Shown: positions 1 to 6,391 of the stretch, piece by piece
Position numbering within the stretch: position 1 is the first letter of the stretch
Layout of the letters: each line of letters begins with the position of its first letter
Assembly: GCA_963734845.1 (NCBI GenBank)
Contig: CAVTIS010000006.1
Span: 287,597-351,596 of the forward strand
Direction of reading: 5' to 3'
Length of the DNA stretch: 64,000 bases
DNA from: JAKAVN01 sp963734845
GTDB lineage: Bacteria > Desulfobacterota > Binatia > Binatales > Binataceae
The notes under the pieces: generated by a model
Seen by the model: only the letters and a program-made list of their open reading frames with translations
Databases searched by the model: none
Told to the model about the DNA's origin: nothing
Made by a program: the position numbers and the translations under genes

Positions 1-670
1 CGCCAATCGCGGCGCCGACCCGCAGCCGGCCCATCTTATCCTTGCTCGAATGCGGATGGCGCGTCGCCTTATCCATGTCCTTGACCGTGATGAGACCGCA
101 CAGGCGCTGGCGCTCGTCGACCAGGGGCAGCTTTTCGATACGATGAGCCTGCAAAATCTCCTTGGCCTGGTCGAGACTGATTCCGGGATGAGCGGTGATG
201 ACATGAGTGGTCATCACTTCGCGCACCAGCTTGTCCAGCCGCTTCTCGAAGCGCAGATCGCGGTTGGTCAGGATGCCGACCAGGCGGCCGTCGGCGACCA
301 CCGGCAGGCCCGAGATGCCGCGGCGCTCCATGGTCGCGAGCGCGTCGGCGATCTTCTGTTCGGGATGCACCGTGACCGGATCTGCGATCATCCCGCTTTC
401 GTACTTCTTCACCGCCGCGACCTCGGCGGCCTGGCGTTCGATAGTGAGGTTGCGATGGATGAATCCGAGGCCGCCCATCTGCGCGATCGCAATCGCGGAG
501 CGCGACTCGGTCACCGTGTCCATCGGACTCGAAACCAGCGGGATGCGCAGGCGGATATTGGGCGTCAGCATCGTCGCGACGTCGCAGCTTGACGGCAGCA
601 GGTCGGAAGCCTGCGGTAGCAGCAGCACGTCGTCGAAGGTGAGTCCCTCGCGAAGCTCCGAATGGGGCAT
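1..670 (-). CDS. guaB: IMP dehydrogenase, N-terminal part (cut by window edge)
   Basis: IMP dehydrogenase oxidises IMP to XMP with NAD in the first committed step of GMP synthesis. The first 223 residues are visible. They open with MPHSELREGLTFDDVLLLP, the conserved IMPDH start, followed by the SSPMDTVTE segment of the barrel. The CBS pair begins with ADPVTVHP and shows LVGILTNRDLR and LCGLITVKDMDKA. The catalytic Cys loop lies beyond the left edge. The ATG is preceded by AAGGAGA at good spacing. A strong terminator-like hairpin stands just upstream in the leader (687-713), suggesting attenuation. The reading frame is intact as far as seen. Confidence 0.95.
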   Translation of the reverse strand, partial: MPHSELREGLTFDDVLLLPQASDLLPSSCDVATMLTPNIRLRIPLVSSPMDTVTESRSAIAIAQMGGLGFIHRNLTIERQAAEVAAVKKYESGMIADPVTVHPEQKIADALATMERRGISGLPVVADGRLVGILTNRDLRFEKRLDKLVREVMTTHVITAHPGISLDQAKEILQAHRIEKLPLVDERQRLCGLITVKDMDKATRHPHSSKDKMGRLRVGAAIG

Positions 671-686
671 TGAGAGTCTCCTTATG

Positions 687-713
687 AAAAAAAGCCCGCG
701 GGCATCCGCGGGC
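687..713 (-). terminator. Intrinsic terminator-like hairpin in the guaB leader
   Basis: On the minus strand an 8-bp perfect GC stem (694-701 with 706-713, loop 702-705) is followed by seven T residues at 693-687. It ends only about 17 bases before the guaB start codon. No gene on this strand lies immediately upstream, because the next gene, a ZIP transporter, is on the plus strand, so the hairpin is more likely an attenuator than the end of another transcript. Confidence 0.65.
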
Positions 714-823
714 CTTCAACCATGTCGTTGGATGCTGCGGTTTGGTGCAGCGCCATAACGCAATTTAACAAAATGGACCCGCGCGATCAATTCGACCGAT
801 TATCAGTCTCGCTCGCGATCATC

Positions 824-863
824 TCACGGCCAACTCGTCAGGGTCACGGCCGACTCGTCAGGG
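824..863. repeat. 20-bp tandem repeat, two copies
   Basis: Two adjacent 20-base units, 824-843 and 844-863, differ at one position (TCACGGCCAACTCGTCAGGG and the same with CGAC for CAAC). A partial third copy, CCAACTCG, follows. The rest of the 303-base gap 671-973 holds the guaB leader hairpin and no recognisable gene. Confidence 0.7.
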
Positions 864-973
864 CCAACTCGCATGCGGCAAATGCACATGGGCCCGACGC
901 GGCTTGTGTGCGGCGCGAGGTTGTGGCGCGGGCGGGCGTATGTTAGCCAAGCTCGATCCGCCTGGCGGCTAAA

Positions 974-1714
974 ATGACCCTGCAGTTCTTCGCCTATCTT
1001 TTGGCCGTCACCGCGGCCGAACTCATCGGCGGGCTTTCGCCGCTGGTCCGCGACTGGTCGTATCGCGGCTTGATCCTGCCGGTCAGCTTCTCGGGCGGAG
1101 TGCTGCTCGGCGCCGCCTTCTTCGAGATGATTCCCGACAGCGCGCCCGCGCTCGGCCCGCACCTGGGAGCGCCGCTGGTCGCGGGCTTTCTGATGATCTT
1201 CGTGCTCGAGCATTTCGTGCTCGTCCATCCGCATCCCGAGGACGCCGCCGAGCATGGCCAGGCGCATCACATTCATTTCGGCCTGACCGCTTACGTCGGC
1301 ATCTCCTTTCACAATCTGCTCGACGGACTCGCGATCAGCGCGACCTATCGGAGCCCGGCGCTGGGCAGCGCGGTGCTGATGGCGATCGTATTTCACAAGG
1401 TCCCGACCTCGTTTGCGCTGACCAGCCTGCTGATGCTCGATCGCTGGAAGCGCCGGTCGATCGTCTTCTGGATGAGCCTGTTCGCGCTGGCGACGCCGCT
1501 CGGCGCAATCGTCACGTGGCTGTTCCTGCGCGACGCGGGCAGCGTGATCTTGGCGGGCGCGGTGGCGCTGTCGGCGGGATCGTTCCTCGCGATCGCGACC
1601 TCGGACATCCTGCCGCAGATCAGCCGCTCCGATCATAATCGCGCGGCGACGCTCACGGCGCTGTTCGCGGGACTCGCGCTCGGCTGGCTCAGCCGGCTGC
1701 TGGCCGGCGGCTGA
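974..1714 (+). CDS. ZIP family divalent metal transporter
   Basis: A 246-residue integral membrane protein with the ZIP architecture: three hydrophobic helices, a His-rich cytoplasmic loop around residues 82-100 (HPHPEDAAEHGQAHH) and further helices. The metal-site motif in helix 4 is FHNLLDGLA (His113, Asp117). The helix 5 motif is FHKVPTS (His141), where many ZIPs have an HExPxE-type motif, so the second site lacks its glutamates. Substrate is probably zinc or iron, but the sequence does not fix it. It stands alone between minus-strand genes. Start is ATG; no strong ribosome site is seen. Confidence 0.85.
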   Translation: MTLQFFAYLLAVTAAELIGGLSPLVRDWSYRGLILPVSFSGGVLLGAAFFEMIPDSAPALGPHLGAPLVAGFLMIFVLEHFVLVHPHPEDAAEHGQAHHIHFGLTAYVGISFHNLLDGLAISATYRSPALGSAVLMAIVFHKVPTSFALTSLLMLDRWKRRSIVFWMSLFALATPLGAIVTWLFLRDAGSVILAGAVALSAGSFLAIATSDILPQISRSDHNRAATLTALFAGLALGWLSRLLAGG

Positions 1715-1750
1715 TCGCGCCGCTCGCTCGAGTCGCGCATCGCGCGCGGC

Positions 1751-2581
1751 TCACCGCTCGTCGTTCGGCTCCTTCCATTGTTCAGGATAGAGCAGTAGCA
1801 AGTCGCCGCCGAGATTGCGCACCAGGAAGCGCTGGACCTCCGCCACCGCGCGCTCAAGCGCGCGGCCGCCGATGAGCCAATGGCCGCGGCCGCGCACGAC
1901 CCGAATCGCCGCGCCGATCCGCTCGGCGAGTCTGCCGGTATCCTCGAGCGGCGCAAACGGGTCGGAGTCTCCCGCAAGTATCAGCCGCGGCACGGCGCGT
2001 GGGTTGTTGGCAAGCTTGGTCTCGACGAATTTGATTCCGCCACGCGTCACTTCGCGCGCCGCGCCTGCCTCGTCGGCCATCAGAGACCTCACGAGCGCCT
2101 CGCGTTGGAACGGCTCGGCGTCGGCCAGCAGATGAAAGAGCGCCGCGCCGCGCGGCGGCTTGAGTGCGCGGCCGAACAGGCGCGACGGCCAGTTCGCCGC
2201 GCCCATCACCAGCGGCGATTTAAGCCCGGGCAGCATCGGCGCGAGCGCGACCGCGGCCCTCACCTGCGGAAGTGCGACCGCGCCGAGCGCGAGCAAGCCG
2301 CCCAACCCGTGGCCGACGACGATCGCGTCGCGCGCGAGCGCTGTCAGAGCTTCGGCCAGAAGCGCTACGAGATTGTCGAAGCCGTCGGCGCGCGTGACTT
2401 GCGCCGCCGCGCGCAGATCCGGCGCATAGACCTCCCATCCGATACTCGCGAAGTATCCACGCGCGACCGCGAGATGGCGCGCAGTGGTAAAAAGTTCAGG
2501 CAGCAGTATCAGCGGCCACGCGAACTTCAGCGGTTCGGGCCGCTCACATTCGGCCGGGATTCGGCCAAGCCGGGTCTCCAT
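1751..2581 (-). CDS. Alpha/beta hydrolase fold protein with Gly at the nucleophile position
   Basis: The 276-residue product has the alpha/beta hydrolase layout: an N-terminal strand with LILLPELF, the segment GWEVYAPDLR, a nucleophile elbow, an acid-bearing LAGDSDPFAP and a late GRGHWLIGG that supplies His. The elbow reads GHGLGG (residues 90-95), with Gly92 where hydrolases have Ser, so the classic triad is incomplete. It may be a non-hydrolytic member or use another residue. A farther upstream start would add about 27 residues, but METRLGRIP looks like the better N-terminus. Substrate unknown. Confidence 0.7.
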   Translation of the reverse strand: METRLGRIPAECERPEPLKFAWPLILLPELFTTARHLAVARGYFASIGWEVYAPDLRAAAQVTRADGFDNLVALLAEALTALARDAIVVGHGLGGLLALGAVALPQVRAAVALAPMLPGLKSPLVMGAANWPSRLFGRALKPPRGAALFHLLADAEPFQREALVRSLMADEAGAAREVTRGGIKFVETKLANNPRAVPRLILAGDSDPFAPLEDTGRLAERIGAAIRVVRGRGHWLIGGRALERAVAEVQRFLVRNLGGDLLLLYPEQWKEPNDER

Positions 2582-2660
2582 CGCAACTACGTTGCGCCAC
2601 GCGCCTCGCGCGCCGCAAGCGGCGTTCGCGCGCCTGAGCGATCGCGCTGGCGCAGCGCGC

Positions 2661-2693
2661 AAAAAAAAGAGGGCCCCCTTTCAGGGGCCCTCT
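2661..2693 (-). terminator. Intrinsic terminator after the small lysine-rich gene
   Basis: A 10-bp perfect stem (AGAGGGCCCC at 2668-2677 with GGGGCCCTCT at 2684-2693) is followed on the minus strand by eight T residues (2668-2661). It lies about 90 bases beyond the stop of the small gene at 2784-2879 and just upstream of the hydrolase gene. Two smaller hairpins (2702-2716 and 2752-2770) lie between. Confidence 0.8.
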
Positions 2694-2783
2694 CGCGGTA
2701 CGGGGTTAATCACCCCGGCTTATCGCAGCAGCATGCCCGGCATCTTGGCCAGCCTCCGGGTTTCCGGAGGAAAACTTATGCCG

Positions 2784-2879
2784 TTACTTCTTCTTTTTCT
2801 TGCCGGCTTTCTTCTTCATACTCGTCTTCAGTTTAGGCTTGGACTTTTTAGCAGAACTTCTTTTCTTCTTTACTGGCAT
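2784..2879 (-). CDS. Tiny lysine-rich basic protein (31 aa)
   Basis: This short reading frame encodes MPVKKKRSSAKKSKPKLKTS, then MKKKAGKKKKK. Roughly half the residues are Lys or Arg and there are no acidic residues. An ideal AAGGAGGGT ribosome site precedes the ATG at about 5 bases, and a strong terminator follows, so it looks like a real single-gene unit. The composition resembles histone H1-like tails or ribosome-associated basic peptides, suggesting nucleic acid binding (inference). No family can be named with confidence. Confidence 0.7.
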   Translation of the reverse strand: MPVKKKRSSAKKSKPKLKTSMKKKAGKKKKK

Positions 2880-3131
2880 AGATACCCTCCTTAACAGTTG
2901 CTGCTGCCGGACAAGCTCCCGAAACCCTTTAAGCCTCTGGCGGGGCCATGACCTCGCCTACAGGCCGGATTATAGAAACCTGTTCTTCAAAAATCAAGCG
3001 AAACGCTGATTCTTTATAAAGAAATTTTAAAATCGTAAGAAGCCTTGCTCTGCCTCGCCTTTGCCAGATTAGAATGGTGTTCAGTCATAAGTCCGCTTGA
3101 AATTCGAGGCAAGCCTTTTTACGATGCTCTT

Positions 3132-3485
3132 GTGAACCGCTGGAGTCTCTACCTCCGCCGCCAGTGGCTGACGCTGGTCCTGACCGCCGTCTGCGGCCTG
3201 CTGGCGGTGGACTTTTTTACAGGGCCGCTGGGCCTGCGGGACCTCGTGGTCCTGCGCGAGCGGCGCTCACAACTGGAGGCCGCGCACAAGGAGTTGCTCA
3301 AGTCCAACGCGGCGTTGAAGCTCAAGCTCAGCCGGCTGCACGACGACGACCGCTATCTCGAACGCCGTATCCGTGAACAGCTCGGCTATGTGCGGCCCGA
3401 CGAACTGGTCTATCGCTTCGCCACCGAAGATTCGTCGCAGGGCTCGGCGCGAGATTTATCCGACGATCATCGGGCCGATCGTTAG
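3132..3485 (+). CDS. ftsB: FtsB/DivIC-like septum formation initiator
   Basis: This 117-residue protein starts at a GTG with NRWSLYLRRQW, then has one transmembrane helix (about residues 12-30), a charged coiled coil (about 40-75: LRERRSQLEAAHKELLKSNA) and the family ending RRIREQLGYVRPDELVYRF. That is the FtsB/DivIC pattern, a bitopic cell-division protein that joins FtsL and FtsQ. The C-terminal tail after YRF is polar and unstructured. An upstream in-frame ATG (3045) would put a foreign stretch before the membrane anchor, so GTG is preferred although its ribosome site is weak. Confidence 0.75.
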   Translation: MNRWSLYLRRQWLTLVLTAVCGLLAVDFFTGPLGLRDLVVLRERRSQLEAAHKELLKSNAALKLKLSRLHDDDRYLERRIREQLGYVRPDELVYRFATEDSSQGSARDLSDDHRADR

Positions 3486-3713
3486 GCCGCGGACCGATCG
3501 TTAGGCCGCGCGATCGCCGCCGAGAATTCCTCGATCGCCGAAAATTTTTACCACGGCGTTCCTGCAATGAGCGCCGCGCCCTGGCGCGCGCGCGGCACTT
3601 GCTTGACTGTGGCGCCGTCATGCGATTTCCTTCATCGCGCGCACGAGGACCGACCGGACCGACCGCCGGACCGATCAGATCGACACAGCCAAGACCGAAC
3701 ACGACAGATCCCG

Positions 3714-4979
3714 ATGCCAACATCGCAAACATCCACAGCGGCGGCGTCTCCCGGCATGCCCAGCAGCGCGGCACGCCTGATCCTATTCGCGACCGTCTTC
3801 TTCGACCTGCTCGGCTTCGGCATCGTGATCCCGTTTTTGCCGATGTACGCCGCACGCCTGGGTATCGGCGCCGGCGCGATCGGCCTGTTGCTCTCGGCCT
3901 ACTCGGTGACGCAGTTCATTTTCGCGCCGCCGCTCGGGCGGCTTTCCGATCGAATCGGCCGCCGTCCGATCATCATGTTGGGGCTGCTCGGCTCGTCGCT
4001 CAGCTACCTGATCTATGGTTTCACGAATTCGTTTGCCGGCCTGCTGATCTCGCGCGCGGTGCATGGCGCGTGCGCGGCGACCATCTCGACCGCGCAGGCC
4101 TATGTCGCCGACACCACCGAAGACTCAAAGCGCGCGCAGGCGATGGGAATGATCGGGGCGGCGTTCGGATTGGGCTTCGTGCTGGGGCCGGCGGTTGGCG
4201 GCCTGCTCGGCGCGGTCAGCTTGCGCACGCCGGTGTTTTTTGCGGCGGCGTTGACCTTCGCCAATTTGATATTCGCGGCTGTCTGGCTGCCCGAATCGCG
4301 CCCGCCGCGCGACCGCGCGCGCGGCACGGAGCACGGGGCGCATGAAGACACGCACGCAGGAACGCGCGAGGGCGCGCGCGTAGGGCTGCGAGCGTCGTTC
4401 GATTTGCCACGCCTGCTACGGCGTCATCGTCCGATCGCACTACTGTTCGCCGTGGCCTTCCTGATCACTTTCGCAATCGGGGCGCTGGAGGCGACCTTCG
4501 CCCTGACCGTGCCGGCGGTGTACGGCTACGCGGCGGCCGGAGTCGGCGGATTACTGGCCTTCGCCGGGTTGGTGCAGGCGATCGCGCAGGGCTACCTGGT
4601 CGGCAAACTGGCGCCGCGCACGGGCGAGGCGGCGCTGGCGGTGGCCGGTGCCGCGGCGCTCGCCGTCGGGCTTGCGCCGTTTGGAAGCTGGTCCTCGCCC
4701 GTCGCGCTCTACGGAATGCTGGTTCTGATCGCGTCGGGCTATGGATTCGCCACCACCGCGGTCGCCACGCTGATCTCGCGCCGCACGGGGCGCGAATTAC
4801 AGGGCGAAGCGCTGGGGATCAACCAGTCGGTGCTCTCGCTGGCGCGCGTACTCGGTCCATTGGCGGGCGGGCTGATTTACCAGGCGCTCGGCCCGGCAGC
4901 GCCGTATATTGGCGGCGCGGCGATGGCGGCGTTGGCGATGGTGCTGGCGACGCGGATACGCCATATTCGAGCGGCCTGA
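3714..4979 (+). CDS. MFS exporter, TetA/DHA1-like
   Basis: A 421-residue, 12-helix major facilitator protein. Helix 1 has FFDLLGFGIVIPFLP, and the loop 2-3 signature reads GRLSDRIGRRPIIM, both typical of the DHA1 drug:H+ antiporter family related to TetA. The central cytoplasmic loop is Arg/His-rich. The start is uncertain: ATG at 3714 gives a normal N-terminus, while a longer frame reaches 3567 but adds an Arg/Asp-rich leader unlike the family. No local regulator is present, so the substrate cannot be stated. Confidence 0.8.
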   Translation: MPTSQTSTAAASPGMPSSAARLILFATVFFDLLGFGIVIPFLPMYAARLGIGAGAIGLLLSAYSVTQFIFAPPLGRLSDRIGRRPIIMLGLLGSSLSYLIYGFTNSFAGLLISRAVHGACAATISTAQAYVADTTEDSKRAQAMGMIGAAFGLGFVLGPAVGGLLGAVSLRTPVFFAAALTFANLIFAAVWLPESRPPRDRARGTEHGAHEDTHAGTREGARVGLRASFDLPRLLRRHRPIALLFAVAFLITFAIGALEATFALTVPAVYGYAAAGVGGLLAFAGLVQAIAQGYLVGKLAPRTGEAALAVAGAAALAVGLAPFGSWSSPVALYGMLVLIASGYGFATTAVATLISRRTGRELQGEALGINQSVLSLARVLGPLAGGLIYQALGPAAPYIGGAAMAALAMVLATRIRHIRAA

Positions 4980-4994
4980 GGAGGGCGCGGCACG

Positions 4995-5432
4995 ATGGTC
5001 AATTGGGCGGGCCTGATCAGATGGGCAATCGTCTTTCATCTGTTCGGAGTGATCATCTGGATCGGCAATCTGCTGGTGATCGCGTCGATGCTTTCGCTGG
5101 CCACCGAGGAGGTGGGCGCGGCACGCGAGCGGCTGATCGTGATTGCGCGCCGTCTGTTTCAGATCGGATGCAATATCGGGGCGCTCGCCACAGTGTTCTT
5201 CGGCATCATCTTGATTCTGCTCGATCCGGCCGTGCTCATGGTGGGATGGCTGCACGCGAAGCTGGTGCTGGTGCTGGTGCTGCTCTACTTCCACTACCGC
5301 CTCTACCGCCGCATCCTGAACCTCGAGAACGACCCGTCGGGAGCCACGACGCGCGAGTTCAAGATGATCCACGGATTCGTCAGCGCGCTGCTGCTTGCGA
5401 TCCTCGCGCTCGCGGTGCTGAAGCCGTTTTAG
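4995..5432 (+). CDS. HemJ/CopD-like four-helix membrane protein
   Basis: A 145-residue protein with four predicted transmembrane helices. Conserved features of the HemJ (UPF0093) type protoporphyrinogen oxidase are visible: a helix 1 His (His15, in AIVFHLFGVIIWIGN) and the helix 3 GWLHAKLVLVLVL with Lys89. HemJ proteins need such a His and Lys for haem-coupled oxidation of protoporphyrinogen IX. A CopD-like copper protein is the alternative. A GAGGAGGG ribosome site precedes the ATG. It starts 15 bases after the MFS exporter gene and is probably cotranscribed with it. Confidence 0.6.
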   Translation: MVNWAGLIRWAIVFHLFGVIIWIGNLLVIASMLSLATEEVGAARERLIVIARRLFQIGCNIGALATVFFGIILILLDPAVLMVGWLHAKLVLVLVLLYFHYRLYRRILNLENDPSGATTREFKMIHGFVSALLLAILALAVLKPF

Positions 5433-5476
5433 GGCGGTGATGTAGCTGGGAGCGATTCGCGCGCGCGAGGCGGTCG

Positions 5477-6187
5477 CTAGCGGCGCAGTTGCAGGACGCG
5501 GTTGCTGCGGATTTCCACTTCCTGCATGCCGGGAGCGTGCTGAGGAACTCTCTTGCCGATCCTGGGCACGATTGGAAAGACATTGCGGAATTGCAGGTTT
5601 TGGCCGTCGAAATTCTCGAAACTGAGCGCGGTCGCGACGTTCACCGTCATCTCGAGCGCCGCCCCCTGCAACACCATCGCTTGCGTCCAGGCCCGACTAC
5701 CATCGATCCCTCTGACATAGTGCCATTCGATGGGAGGGCCTACGCGAGTGAAAGTCTTATACAAGGCGCTGGTGTCGCGCGGCTTGAGCAACGCGTAAGC
5801 TACGATCGCTTGCGCGGCTCTGAGGCCCGCCAAAATATATCCGGCATGCCGCACCAGTCGTGCGGCGCCCGGCGCCAACGCCCATAGCTCCCCGCATTCA
5901 TAAACCTTCTCGGGCGGAAGATGAGTCAGGTCTGGACGCGGATAGCTCTGCGGAAACATCGCCAGGTTGTGGAAAACAAACCCGGCGAGCATCTCCTCTG
6001 GATCAGGTCCTGCTTCATTAAAAAGGGCGCAGACCTCGCCGTAGTTGAGGTGAATTTCTCCAACCAGGGATTGTGGCGCCTCACAAAAGCCCAATCCTTT
6101 TCCGGCTCTTGCGCGGGCCATCCGATCGGCGAATTCCTGCCGTTCGGATTTCGTTGTTAGGATCCGCAATTGCAATGCGTCCCCCAA
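5477..6187 (-). CDS. Hypothetical protein
   Basis: A 236-residue soluble protein that I do not recognise. It starts with LQLRILTTKSERQEFADRMARA and contains CGELWALAPGAARLVRHAGY and TFTRVGPPIEWHYVRG. No signal peptide or membrane helix is evident. The likely start is TTG at 6187, three bases after a GAGG. A roughly 200-base AT-richer gap separates it from the divergent histidine kinase. The layout is vaguely like acyl-carrier or GNAT-type proteins but no motif supports a function. Confidence 0.55.
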   Translation of the reverse strand: MGDALQLRILTTKSERQEFADRMARARAGKGLGFCEAPQSLVGEIHLNYGEVCALFNEAGPDPEEMLAGFVFHNLAMFPQSYPRPDLTHLPPEKVYECGELWALAPGAARLVRHAGYILAGLRAAQAIVAYALLKPRDTSALYKTFTRVGPPIEWHYVRGIDGSRAWTQAMVLQGAALEMTVNVATALSFENFDGQNLQFRNVFPIVPRIGKRVPQHAPGMQEVEIRSNRVLQLRR

Positions 6188-6391
6188 AACCTCACTAACG
6201 ATTCATTGTCGAACTGATATCGTTATCTTTCTGCCCTATCTTTTAGCCTAATGTTGCACGTTTGCAAAGAGCTTGATGCATAATTGTCTTCTTTCGAGGG
6301 TTATGAAGCTAATTCGCGGCAGATTTGCTGGATTTTTTCGCAGGCACGTCAATTGCGTTTAAAGCCGTCTTGACGCTCTAGGACTCCGTAA

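Noticed and set aside
679..721. Twelve-codon frame (MVEGPRMPAGFFS) in the guaB leader spanning the hairpin
   Set aside because: No ribosome site, no run of regulatory codons, and coding across the hairpin is expected by chance.
824..1636. Open frame opposite the ZIP transporter
   Set aside because: Arg/Gln-rich antisense translation with no motif.
3475..3510. Direct repeat CCGATCGTTAGGCCGCG after ftsB
   Set aside because: Only two short copies, no associated feature; likely a local duplication.
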